Origin: UBA7702 sp051866595
GTDB taxonomy: Bacteria; Bacillota; Dehalobacteriia; UBA7702
Direction: 5' to 3'
DNA: 9,784 nt
NCBI GenBank assembly: GCA_051866595.1
Contig: JBJDXI010000108.1
Span: 1 to 9,784, forward strand
The position numbers and the translations under genes are program-made. The notes under the pieces are model-generated. The model ran no database searches and had not been told where the DNA came from. It worked only from the letters and a program-made list of their open reading frames with translations. Below, one piece after another: positions 1 to 6,942 of this stretch. Within the stretch, counting starts at the first letter, position 1, and each line of letters opens with the position of its first letter.

Positions 1-869
1 GCTACGAAGACGGTATGTGGAACGATGAAGAACTCAGCCTCCACGACCGCTGGATCCTCGCCCGTCTCAATGAGACCGCTGAAGCCACCCGCACCAATCT
101 GGACCGCTATGAACTGGGCGAAGCCGCCCGGGGCATTTATGAATTCATCTGGGATGATTTCTGCGACTGGTATGTGGAGCTCAGCAAAAACGCCCTTTAC
201 AAAGGGACGGATAAAGAGCGCCTCCATACTCAGAGAGTTCTCGTCTATGTGCTGAGAAGCGCGCTGGAACTGCTCCATCCCTTCATGCCCTTTATTACCG
301 AGGAAATCTGGCAGAAACTGCCTCATGAAGGTGAAACCATCGTGCTGGCCGCGTATCCCGAATACAAAGAAGCCTACGCTGACGATGCCGCCTCCGCCGA
401 TATGGGAATGATGATCGAAATGATCAAGGCCATCCGTAACCTGCGGGCGGAAATGAAAGTGCCTCTGGGGCAGAAAGCCAAGCTGATTCTGGCCGCCGCC
501 GAAAGAGAAAAAGGCATTATCGCCGAAAATGCCGGTTATCTTGATAAGATGGCCGCCGTTGACGAAGTGGATTTCATCGCTTTGACCGACGAAGCGCCCA
601 AAGGCGCCGCCGCGGCGATCTTAGGCGACATCCGCATTTATATGCCTTTGGCCGGTCTGATTGATATGGACAAGGAAAAAGCCCGTCTCGCCAAGGAAAT
701 GGAAAAAACCGAAAAAGAAATCGCCCGTCTCGAAGGAAAACTCGGCAACCAGGGCTTCCTGGCCAAAGCCCCGGCGGAAGTCGTGGAAGGGGAGAAAGCC
801 AAGCTCGACGCGGCGCAGAAGAGATTGGCCGGTTTCAAAGAAACGTTGGCTATTTTGGAAGAGGTCTGA
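1..869 (+). CDS. valS: Valyl-tRNA synthetase, C-terminal part (5' end outside window)
   Basis: This is the last ~289 residues of a cytoplasmic class I aminoacyl-tRNA synthetase that charges tRNA-Val. The frame is open from base 3 (Y-E-D-G before the first Met at 15), so that Met is internal and the gene is cut by the window edge. The visible part starts with the family-typical DRWILARLN segment, continues through the helical anticodon-binding domain (IWDDFCDWYVELSK and the HPFMPFITEEIWQ stretch), and ends with the ValS C-terminal coiled-coil arm rich in K/E/R, including the typical GFLAKAPAEVVE motif. The catalytic HIGH and KMSKS motifs would lie upstream. The stop is TGA at 867-869, five bases before folC, so the two are probably co-transcribed. 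The identity is firm; nothing looks damaged. Confidence 0.96.
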   Translation, partial: YEDGMWNDEELSLHDRWILARLNETAEATRTNLDRYELGEAARGIYEFIWDDFCDWYVELSKNALYKGTDKERLHTQRVLVYVLRSALELLHPFMPFITEEIWQKLPHEGETIVLAAYPEYKEAYADDAASADMGMMIEMIKAIRNLRAEMKVPLGQKAKLILAAAEREKGIIAENAGYLDKMAAVDEVDFIALTDEAPKGAAAAILGDIRIYMPLAGLIDMDKEKARLAKEMEKTEKEIARLEGKLGNQGFLAKAPAEVVEGEKAKLDAAQKRLAGFKETLAILEEV

Positions 870-874
870 AACAA

Positions 875-2179
875 ATGATGGATTATAAAGAATCCCTCGC
901 TTATCTCAGGGATTTAACGAAATTTGGGTTCAATTTCGGGTTGGATCGGGTGAAGGAACTCCTTCGCCGTTTGGGAAATCCCGAAAAAACCATGACATAC
1001 ATTCATGTCGGCGGCACCAACGGCAAGGGTAGCGTCGTCTCGATGCTCAATTCCATGTTGATGGCCGCCGGCGAAAAACCGGGGATGTTCACTTCGCCCC
1101 ATCTTCATTCCTATCGGGAGCGGTTCCGCATCGGCGGGGAAAAAATTTCCCATGAGGATGTCGCCCGTCTCCTCAACGAAATGAAACCCCACATTGAAGC
1201 GATGATGGAAGCCGGCTTTGAACAGCCCACGGAATTTGAAGTCAATACCGCCATGGCCTTTTACTACTTCGCCCAGAAAGGCGTGAAAACCGCCATTATG
1301 GAAGTGGGCATGGGCGGCGAGATCGACGCCACCAACGTCATTGAGAACGTGAAAGTGGCGGTGCTGGTTAACGTGGCGCTGGAACATACCGAATACCTTG
1401 GCGATACAAAGGAAAAGATCTGCCTGACGAAGTCCGGCATTATCAAAAAAGACTGTCATTTTATCACCGGCTGTCAGGAGGATTCCCTTAAGGAACTGCT
1501 GACCCGGCGGGTAGCGGAAGAAGGCGCAAAGGATCTTTCGATCCTCAACCGTGAGTTTGGCGCGGCATACGAAAGGGAAACCGTCGACGCCCAGTATTTT
1601 ACCTACCGTGATGAAACGACAACTCTGGAACATCTGGAACTGCCCTTGATGGGCCGCCATCAGCTGGGTAACGCCGCCATCGCTGTTCGCGCGGCATTGA
1701 TGTTCGGCCTGGATGAAAACGCGATTCGTGCCGGTCTGGCGAAAACCGTATGGCCCTGCCGCCTGGAAAAGGTGGCAGCCGATCCGCTGACCATCATCGA
1801 CGGCGCCCATAACGATCACGGCATGGGCGTGCTCACCGCTTATCTGAAAGACCATTACAGCGATAAAAAAATTGTCGTGCTCATCGGTATGCTCGCCGAT
1901 AAGGAACGGGAAAAGGCCATTGCCCTTTTGGGGCCCCTCACCGATAAGGTGGTGGTGACCCGTCCCAACAGTCCCCGGGCCGGTGATTACGAAATGATCG
2001 CTGAATTCTTTAAACCTTACTGTGATGAAATCTATCTGGAAGAGCAGATTCCCGCCGCCTGTGAAAAAGCGCGGGGGCTGGCGAAGGACATCGGTGACGA
2101 CGCCTTGCTGCTGATTACCGGTTCTCTCTATATGGTGGCCGATGCCAGGGGGTATCTTCTCGGGATTGAAAGTGAATGA
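875..2179 (+). CDS. folC: Folylpolyglutamate synthase / dihydrofolate synthase
   Basis: This 434-residue Mur-ligase-family enzyme adds glutamate to folates (and in many bacteria to dihydropteroate) using ATP in the cytoplasm. The P-loop GTNGKGS is at residues 47-53, followed by TSPHL and the ERFRIGGE segment. The GMGGEIDATNV segment replaces the usual GGRLDATNV, with Glu where Arg is common. The LTKSGIIK segment is near the usual carbamylated-lysine loop, LMGRHQLGNAA is present, and IDGAHND corresponds to the usual DGAHNP. Length is normal for the family. Two consecutive ATGs (875 and 878) could start it; GAGG at 861-864, inside the valS end, is the likely ribosome site and favours 875. Its stop overlaps the maf start. 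Whether it has both FPGS and DHFS activity cannot be told from the sequence. Confidence 0.95.
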   Translation: MMDYKESLAYLRDLTKFGFNFGLDRVKELLRRLGNPEKTMTYIHVGGTNGKGSVVSMLNSMLMAAGEKPGMFTSPHLHSYRERFRIGGEKISHEDVARLLNEMKPHIEAMMEAGFEQPTEFEVNTAMAFYYFAQKGVKTAIMEVGMGGEIDATNVIENVKVAVLVNVALEHTEYLGDTKEKICLTKSGIIKKDCHFITGCQEDSLKELLTRRVAEEGAKDLSILNREFGAAYERETVDAQYFTYRDETTTLEHLELPLMGRHQLGNAAIAVRAALMFGLDENAIRAGLAKTVWPCRLEKVAADPLTIIDGAHNDHGMGVLTAYLKDHYSDKKIVVLIGMLADKEREKAIALLGPLTDKVVVTRPNSPRAGDYEMIAEFFKPYCDEIYLEEQIPAACEKARGLAKDIGDDALLLITGSLYMVADARGYLLGIESE

Positions 2180-2775
2180 ATATGAAACGTGAAATCATCC
2201 TTGCCTCGGCTTCGCCGCGGCGAAAAGAATTGTTGGAAAAACTGGATCTGGAATTTTCGGTTTGTCCTGCGGATATTGACGAATCCCTCCTCCCCGAAGA
2301 GGACGCCGGAATGTATCCCCTGCGGACAGCGGTGCAAAAGGCCATGACGATAGCGAAAACGGCGAAAAACGCCATTATTATCGCCGCGGATACCGTAGTT
2401 GTTCTCGACGACTGTATTCTCGGCAAACCCAGGGATGAAGTCGAAGCCAAAGAAATGCTTCAGCGCCTTTCCGGCCGGGAGCATATTGTGATCACCGGCA
2501 TCGGTGTGGTGGATACGGCATCCGGACGGACGCTGAGCGCCACGGAACAGACCATCGTTTATTTCCATCCTCTGGAGGAAGAGGAAATTGACGCCTATAT
2601 CGCTTCCGGGGAATGTATGGATAAAGCCGGAAGTTACGGCATCCAGGGCAAAGGCTCCCTGTTGGTGCGGAAGATCGACGGCGATTACTTTAACGTGATG
2701 GGCCTGCCGCTGAGCAAGCTCTATCGTCTGCTTTTGAATATCGACGCGGATATTTTGAAAAAAACCGGAATTTAA
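2176..2775 (+). CDS. maf: Maf family nucleoside triphosphate pyrophosphatase
   Basis: This is a 199-residue Maf/HAM1-superfold protein. Family members hydrolyse dTTP/UTP or modified pyrimidine nucleotides to monophosphates, and were first linked to septum inhibition in Bacillus. Visible signature motifs are SASPRR (residues 11-16), the catalytic ADTVV (71-75, D72), LGKP (82-85), AGSYGIQGKG (151-160) and the terminal GDYFNVMGLPL (169-179). The ATG at 2176 overlaps the folC stop (ATGA), implying translational coupling; a second in-frame ATG at 2182 is an equally plausible start. In many Firmicutes maf is followed by radC and mreB; here mreC follows after 31 bases. Pyrimidine specificity is inferred from the family. 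Confidence 0.93.
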   Translation: MNMKREIILASASPRRKELLEKLDLEFSVCPADIDESLLPEEDAGMYPLRTAVQKAMTIAKTAKNAIIIAADTVVVLDDCILGKPRDEVEAKEMLQRLSGREHIVITGIGVVDTASGRTLSATEQTIVYFHPLEEEEIDAYIASGECMDKAGSYGIQGKGSLLVRKIDGDYFNVMGLPLSKLYRLLLNIDADILKKTGI

Positions 2776-2792
2776 CACGGTTTTGTCGCAAA

Positions 2793-2798
2793 GGTAGG
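2793..2798 (+). promoter_or_regulatory. Ribosome binding site of mreC
   Basis: GGTAGG within AAGGTAGG lies eight bases before the ATG at 2807 and fixes the mreC start. It sits in the 31-base maf-mreC gap, which contains no other gene. Confidence 0.7.
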
Positions 2799-2806
2799 AT
2801 ACTTTT

Positions 2807-3739
2807 ATGTTAGAATTTATCAAAAGATGGAAATTTTTAGGCTTGATTCTTTTGCTGATCCTTCTGCTTCTGCTGGCCAGAAGCTGCGGAAACAGCGAAA
2901 CGGCATCGAAAGTGGAAGGCGCGGCCCAGGAAAGCAAAGTGCCGGTGGCCGCCGTTGGTGACTTTTTCGGGAATATCTTTGATTTTTCCACCAAAAAAAG
3001 TCTCCAGGCGGAGATTGACGATCTCAATCAGCAATTAGCGGAATTAAAAACCGACAGCCAGATTTCCAGCGATGTGGAGTCCGAAAACGAAAAACTGCGT
3101 GAACTTCTGGATCTGAAAAACTCCTATCAGACGGGTTGGGAGACGGTGGCCGCGGAAGTGATCGGCCGGGAAGCCGATAACTGGTATGAAAAGCTGACCA
3201 TCAACAAAGGCAGTAAAGACGGTATTACCGAAAACATGGCGGTGGTGGATCAGAACGGTCTTGTCGGCAAGATCGTGAACGTAACGGAGAAAACCTCTGA
3301 AGTTCAGATGATGATTGATTCCGGCGCGTCCCTCGGCGGTATGCTGCAAAAAAGCAGTATTGAAGGGGTTTTGCAGGGGATCGGCGGCGGCAAGGGCCTG
3401 GTTACCATGACCAAGCTGCCTTATAACGCCGATATTCAGCTCAACGACGTTGTTGTGACCTCCGGCGTCGGCGGTGTTTTCCCCGCGGGACTTCTCGTCG
3501 GTACCGTGGTGAAAGTCAACACCTCTTCCGACGGTCTGAGCAAAGAGGCGATTATTGAGCCTTACTGCGATTTTGACGATATTCAATTTGTACTGGTGAT
3601 TCGTCAGCTGAGTGAAGAAGAACTCGCCGCCCAGCAGAAAAAGGACGGAGATACCGATGATGAAGGCAGCGCCGATTCCGGTGGCTCTTCTTCGGGCAGC
3701 GACAGTGATACGGGAAGCGGGGAGGATGACACTGAATGA
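2807..3739 (+). CDS. mreC: Rod shape-determining protein MreC
   Basis: This 310-residue, single-pass, outward-facing protein is a scaffold of the elongasome; MreC is known to bind and activate PBP2 and to form filaments through its beta domains. Residues 1-8 are a short basic cytoplasmic start, 9-24 a very hydrophobic membrane helix, ~63-107 a coiled coil, and ~110-265 the MreC beta-barrel domains (N-K-G-S-K-D-G and the SGVGGVFPAGLLVG stretch are typical). Residues 267-310 form a low-complexity acidic tail: 15 of 44 residues are D/E and the rest mostly S and G. Such a tail is not part of the core fold. Its stop overlaps mreD (ATGA), so the two are coupled. No mreB precedes it, which is unusual. 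The identity is firm. Confidence 0.95.
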   Translation: MLEFIKRWKFLGLILLLILLLLLARSCGNSETASKVEGAAQESKVPVAAVGDFFGNIFDFSTKKSLQAEIDDLNQQLAELKTDSQISSDVESENEKLRELLDLKNSYQTGWETVAAEVIGREADNWYEKLTINKGSKDGITENMAVVDQNGLVGKIVNVTEKTSEVQMMIDSGASLGGMLQKSSIEGVLQGIGGGKGLVTMTKLPYNADIQLNDVVVTSGVGGVFPAGLLVGTVVKVNTSSDGLSKEAIIEPYCDFDDIQFVLVIRQLSEEELAAQQKKDGDTDDEGSADSGGSSSGSDSDTGSGEDDTE

Positions 3740-4563
3740 TTCGTTTTGTCATTCCCTATCTGATATACAGCGCCGCGGCGCTGGTTTGTATTCTTTTACA
3801 ATCGGCACTGTTCTCTCATTTGCAGATTTTTCACGCGAAACCGGATCTTCTGCTTTTGATTGTGCTGATGAGCGGATTGAAAAGCGACTGGAAAAACGGC
3901 ATCGCCGTCGGTTTGCTGGTCGGTTTTTGGCTTGATCTCTTCAACGCGGGCTATTTCGGCATGAACATGGTGGTTTACGCCATGATCGGCGCGGTGTGCG
4001 GCATTGTCGGCGCGAAGTTTCCCAACCGAACCTATGAGGGCTACTTCTTTTCCGCCGTTGCCGCCGCTTTGCTCTCGGGCTTTCTCACTCTGGCTCTGTT
4101 CCATCTTTTGGGAGCCGAGATCCCCGTGGGACAAAGTATTGCCGGGATTATTCTACCGATGACTTTTTATACGAGTCTGATGGCGTTTCTGATGCTTCCT
4201 TTCGTGTGGATCTACCGCCACCTGCCCGGAAAGAAAATCGGCCGGATCGACCTGATCGGTAACGGTGTGATTTTCGTCCGCGGAAATGAAAAAGTGGATC
4301 AGAAAATGCTGGAAACTCACCGCCGGGAGATGGCGCAGAAACGGCGTCGTTCCCATTCCTCCGGCAAAAAGCGGAATCGTAAATCTTCCCGCTCCGCACA
4401 GCCCGAATCTTCCGGCAGGGGAACTTCCGGACGGAACGGCTCCCGTGGGAAAGCGGTTTCGGAAAGGGAAGGGAAAAATACCCGCAGGAATCCCGGAGGG
4501 AAAAAACCGAAATCTTATCCGCAAAGACGGCCGCAAAAACATTCCGGCCGCAGGAGCAAGTAA
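3736..4563 (+). CDS. mreD: Rod shape-determining protein MreD with long basic C-terminal tail
   Basis: The first ~165 residues match an ordinary MreD: a small polytopic inner-membrane protein with about six hydrophobic segments (roughly 4-26, 37-49, 53-70, 73-93, 102-125, 134-160). MreD partners MreC and is thought to modulate PBP2-RodA activity. The gene continues well beyond the usual ~160-180 residues to 275. Residues 194-275 are low-complexity, with 29 K/R among 82 residues and only four acidic, plus many S, G and P. Six segments and the basic RHLPGKK after the last one place this tail in the cytoplasm (positive-inside rule). The start overlaps the mreC stop; GGGGAGG at 3719-3725 is a strong ribosome site ten bases upstream. 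The reading frame is clean, so this is not an obvious read-through artefact. mrdA abuts directly. Confidence 0.93.
   Translation: MIRFVIPYLIYSAAALVCILLQSALFSHLQIFHAKPDLLLLIVLMSGLKSDWKNGIAVGLLVGFWLDLFNAGYFGMNMVVYAMIGAVCGIVGAKFPNRTYEGYFFSAVAAALLSGFLTLALFHLLGAEIPVGQSIAGIILPMTFYTSLMAFLMLPFVWIYRHLPGKKIGRIDLIGNGVIFVRGNEKVDQKMLETHRREMAQKRRRSHSSGKKRNRKSSRSAQPESSGRGTSGRNGSRGKAVSEREGKNTRRNPGGKKPKSYPQRRPQKHSGRRSK
4552..4556 (+). promoter_or_regulatory. Ribosome binding site of mrdA
   Basis: AGGAG, seven bases before the ATG at 4564, lies inside the last codons of mreD. It selects 4564 over the in-frame internal ATG at 4600, which has no comparable site. Confidence 0.75.
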
Positions 4564-6843
4564 ATGTTGAAAATCAAACGGCCCGTCGGGGCCACAACCA
4601 TGCAGGAAAAAATCAATAAACGCCTTTTGGTGCTTTATGTCTTTGTCATGATCCTTTTTTGCGTTCTCGTTGGTCGCCTCTTTTATATGCAGGTCATCAA
4701 AGGCGGCGATTATACCGCCCGTTCGGAAAGCAATATTTACCGGACCATTACACTGCCGGCCCGCAGAGGGACGATTTACGATTGTAATGGGAACGTTCTT
4801 GCCAGTTCCGAGCCGTACATGAGTATCCAGGTCTATCCCAATGAAGTGGAGGACGCCGAGGCGCTGTCGGAAAATCTGGCGGAACTGTTCAGCCGTGACG
4901 ATATTTTTGAGGCGGAACAGGCGGCCCGTGAGACCATTGCTCATTCCACTCTTTCGGAAACGATTGAAGAAGTCAATAAACAGCTTCAGGCCGAAAAAAG
5001 CGAGGAAGAACAAGAAGCGGAAAAGACTGAGGAGGATGAGGATTCCTCCAAGACCAATACCGATAAAGCGAAGGAAAAGAACAATAATAACACGGACACG
5101 GATACGGATGCTGAAGACGAAGAGGATGACGTTAACGCGGCCAACGGCTCTTTGACGGCAAATACCCGGGCCACCAAGGAAGAAGTTTACGAAATCATTG
5201 AAGCAGGTCTGGGATCTTACGCCGCCATTACCGTGCGTACCTATACTTATGATGTGGGGGTAACCATTGCGGAGATCGTCGCGGAAAATCCCGATCTCTA
5301 TCCCGGCGTTTACGTTTCCGAGGAACCGATGCGCAGTTATCCTTACGGTTATTATCTCGGCCATGTTCTCGGAACTGTCGGGAAAATCACCGAATCACAG
5401 CTGGAAAAAATGACGGCTTACGGCTATGAAATCTCGGATGTTGTCGGCCAGAGCGGTCTGGAAAGCTATTACGAATACTACACCGAAGGCGGTAAGGTAT
5501 ACAGCCTCAGCGGTGAAGATGGCAGCCGCGTGGTAGAAGTGGACGCCAAGAATAATATTATCGATGTGATTTCCGAAGAAGCCCCTGTTGCCGGGAACTC
5601 TTTGGAACTGACCATTGACCTCAATACCCAGATGCATATGGAAGATTCGCTGAAGAATACTATCGCGTCGCTCAATGCCGGCGGTAATACCAAATGTACC
5701 TCCGGTTCGGCGGTGCTGTTGGATGTGGAAACCGGCGGTGTCATCGCCATGGCTTCGGTGCCTTCCATTGATCCCAATGATTTTGCCCGGGGTCTCAGCG
5801 ATGAGGAATTCAATTATTATTTCCATGAAAATCTGAAACCCCAGATGAATCGTGCCATTACCGCCGGTTATGCCTCGGGTTCCACTTTCAAGATGATGAC
5901 GGCGACGGCGATTTTGAAAGCCGGGATTTCCCCCAACGACTCTGTGATTTGTTCCGAGGCCGGATGGGCGGAACCTTTCGCCAAATGTCACTCCTGGCAC
6001 GGTACCGTGGATTTCTACAATGCCGTTAAAGGGAGCTGCAATACCTACTTCCAGAAAATGGCCGGCCGCGTCGGCGAGGAAGGTATGATCGATATGGGTC
6101 TGGCTTATGGTTTCGGACAGAAAACCGGCATTGACCTTCCCGGTGAAAACAGCGGTCTGTTGCCGACACCGGAATGGAAAGCCCAGAATTATACCGGCTG
6201 GGAATCCCAGTGGCATGATTACGATACGTACTATATGTCCATGGGTCAGGGCGCTACCGTTGATACTGTGATTCAGCTGGCCTGCTATGTGGCGACTATC
6301 GCCAATCGCGGTGAACGGATGGAACCTTATATCTGCCAGTCCATTCTGGATGATGACGGCAACGTATTGAAGACCCACGAACCGAAAGTGGTGGAAACCA
6401 TTGAATTGAACAGCGAAAGCGACTGGGATATTATCACCAATGCCATGAAAGGCGTTGTCAGCGATAACGGCGGGACGGCCCGGAACCTTTTCGGCAGTCT
6501 TCCCAGTGAACTGACGCCGGCCGGGAAAACCGGGACGGCCCAGACGGGGTTGGCTTCGGATAACAGCGACTCCGACTATCACGGCGTATTCATCGCCTTC
6601 GCTCCGGCGGATAATCCCAAAGTGGCTTTTGCCGGATTGATTGAGTACGGTCACCACGGCGGTACTTCGGCGGGTTACGTCTGCCGCGATACCTTCCGGG
6701 CTTATTTCGGCTACGATGTGGATTATGACATCATTTTGATGGATGATCTGTACGCGGGGGAAGCCAATCGTACCAACGACGATGAAGACGATACCGCGGA
6801 TGAGGAAGGAACGAAGGAAGAAGATACAGAACAGGAAGAATGA
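4564..6843 (+). CDS. mrdA: Penicillin-binding protein 2 (class B transpeptidase of the elongasome)
   Basis: This 759-residue class B PBP cross-links peptidoglycan outside the cytoplasmic membrane, working with RodA. A membrane anchor is at ~20-43, followed by the PBP dimer/pedestal region (LPARRGTIYD at 65-74; the RSYPYG...HVLG...VG stretch at ~257-273) and the transpeptidase domain. The catalytic motifs are intact: S440-T-F-K443, S491-C-N493 and K655-T-G657. It is longer than typical PBP2 proteins, mainly through an acidic low-complexity insert at residues ~143-193 inside the pedestal and an acidic D/E tail at ~738-759. The start abuts the mreD stop (TAAATG). The mre context favours PBP2 over PBP3 or a sporulation homologue. 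Confidence 0.95.
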   Translation: MLKIKRPVGATTMQEKINKRLLVLYVFVMILFCVLVGRLFYMQVIKGGDYTARSESNIYRTITLPARRGTIYDCNGNVLASSEPYMSIQVYPNEVEDAEALSENLAELFSRDDIFEAEQAARETIAHSTLSETIEEVNKQLQAEKSEEEQEAEKTEEDEDSSKTNTDKAKEKNNNNTDTDTDAEDEEDDVNAANGSLTANTRATKEEVYEIIEAGLGSYAAITVRTYTYDVGVTIAEIVAENPDLYPGVYVSEEPMRSYPYGYYLGHVLGTVGKITESQLEKMTAYGYEISDVVGQSGLESYYEYYTEGGKVYSLSGEDGSRVVEVDAKNNIIDVISEEAPVAGNSLELTIDLNTQMHMEDSLKNTIASLNAGGNTKCTSGSAVLLDVETGGVIAMASVPSIDPNDFARGLSDEEFNYYFHENLKPQMNRAITAGYASGSTFKMMTATAILKAGISPNDSVICSEAGWAEPFAKCHSWHGTVDFYNAVKGSCNTYFQKMAGRVGEEGMIDMGLAYGFGQKTGIDLPGENSGLLPTPEWKAQNYTGWESQWHDYDTYYMSMGQGATVDTVIQLACYVATIANRGERMEPYICQSILDDDGNVLKTHEPKVVETIELNSESDWDIITNAMKGVVSDNGGTARNLFGSLPSELTPAGKTGTAQTGLASDNSDSDYHGVFIAFAPADNPKVAFAGLIEYGHHGGTSAGYVCRDTFRAYFGYDVDYDIILMDDLYAGEANRTNDDEDDTADEEGTKEEDTEQEE
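5080..5109 (+). repeat. Short low-complexity repeat inside mrdA (Asn run plus three ACGGAY hexamers)
   Basis: Four Asn codons (5080-5091) are followed by three tandem hexamers ACGGAC-ACGGAT-ACGGAT (5092-5109) encoding Thr-Asp three times. The array lies in the acidic insert and keeps the frame, so gain or loss of a unit would change insert length without disrupting PBP2. It is short, and its variability is only inferred. Confidence 0.6.
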
Positions 6844-6879
6844 TCCGATACCTTGTCGGATGATGAGTGAAAAAAAATA

Positions 6880-6908
6880 TTGTTCCCCTGTCTTGAATCA
6901 GTTATAAT
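6880..6908 (+). promoter_or_regulatory. Sigma-70-type promoter for minCDE-rodA
   Basis: TTGTTC (6880-6885) and a perfect TATAAT (6903-6908) are separated by 17 bases. A transcription start near 6914-6916 would leave a leader of just under 30 bases before the minC ATG at 6943, with room for its ribosome site. It lies in the only appreciable non-coding gap before the min genes (6844-6942). The -35 box matches consensus at three of six positions. No convincing terminator separates it from mrdA, so read-through from upstream is also likely. Confidence 0.72.
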
Positions 6909-6929
6909 ATCTATATTGTAAAATCCTTT

Positions 6930-6935
6930 GGGAGG
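6930..6935 (+). promoter_or_regulatory. Ribosome binding site of minC
   Basis: GGGAGG is seven bases before the ATG at 6943. It rules out the in-frame TTG at 6928, which would lie two bases upstream of the site itself. Confidence 0.8.
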
Positions 6936-6942
6936 CGATGAT

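Noticed and set aside
2772..2800. Promoter TTAACA-17-TAGGAT before mreC
   Set aside because: The spacing is right, but the -10 box coincides with the mreC ribosome site and the transcript would begin at about the ATG, leaving no leader. Probably chance; mreC is more likely read from upstream.
2882..2889. Cys27 of MreC after the membrane helix as a lipoprotein lipobox
   Set aside because: The preceding residues are L-A-R-S; Arg at -2 and the long helix do not fit a lipobox, and MreC proteins are normally anchored by an uncleaved helix.
2128..3027. Minus-strand open frame of about 300 codons across folC end, maf and mreC start
   Set aside because: It is antisense to three confident genes and has no recognisable motif.
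4153..5364. Minus-strand open frame of about 400 codons across mreD and mrdA
   Set aside because: It spans the mreD-mrdA junction antisense and is low-complexity where the sense genes encode charged tails. It has no ribosome site or family signature.
5395..6657. Long open frame of about 420 codons on the minus strand, antisense to mrdA
   Set aside because: It lies wholly inside a well-supported PBP2 gene with intact catalytic motifs. The translation has no recognisable domain and is rich in His, Gly, Phe and Ile, as expected from reading codon-biased DNA on the opposite strand.
6843..6861. Hairpin ATCCGA...TCGGAT just after mrdA as a terminator
   Set aside because: The stem is only six base pairs with a seven-base loop, and the bases after it are GATGAGTGA then an A run, with no T run. 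It does not fit an intrinsic terminator in either orientation.
6928..6942. In-frame TTG start for minC five codons upstream
   Set aside because: The strong GGGAGG site is positioned for the ATG at 6943; using TTG 6928 would place that site downstream of the start codon.
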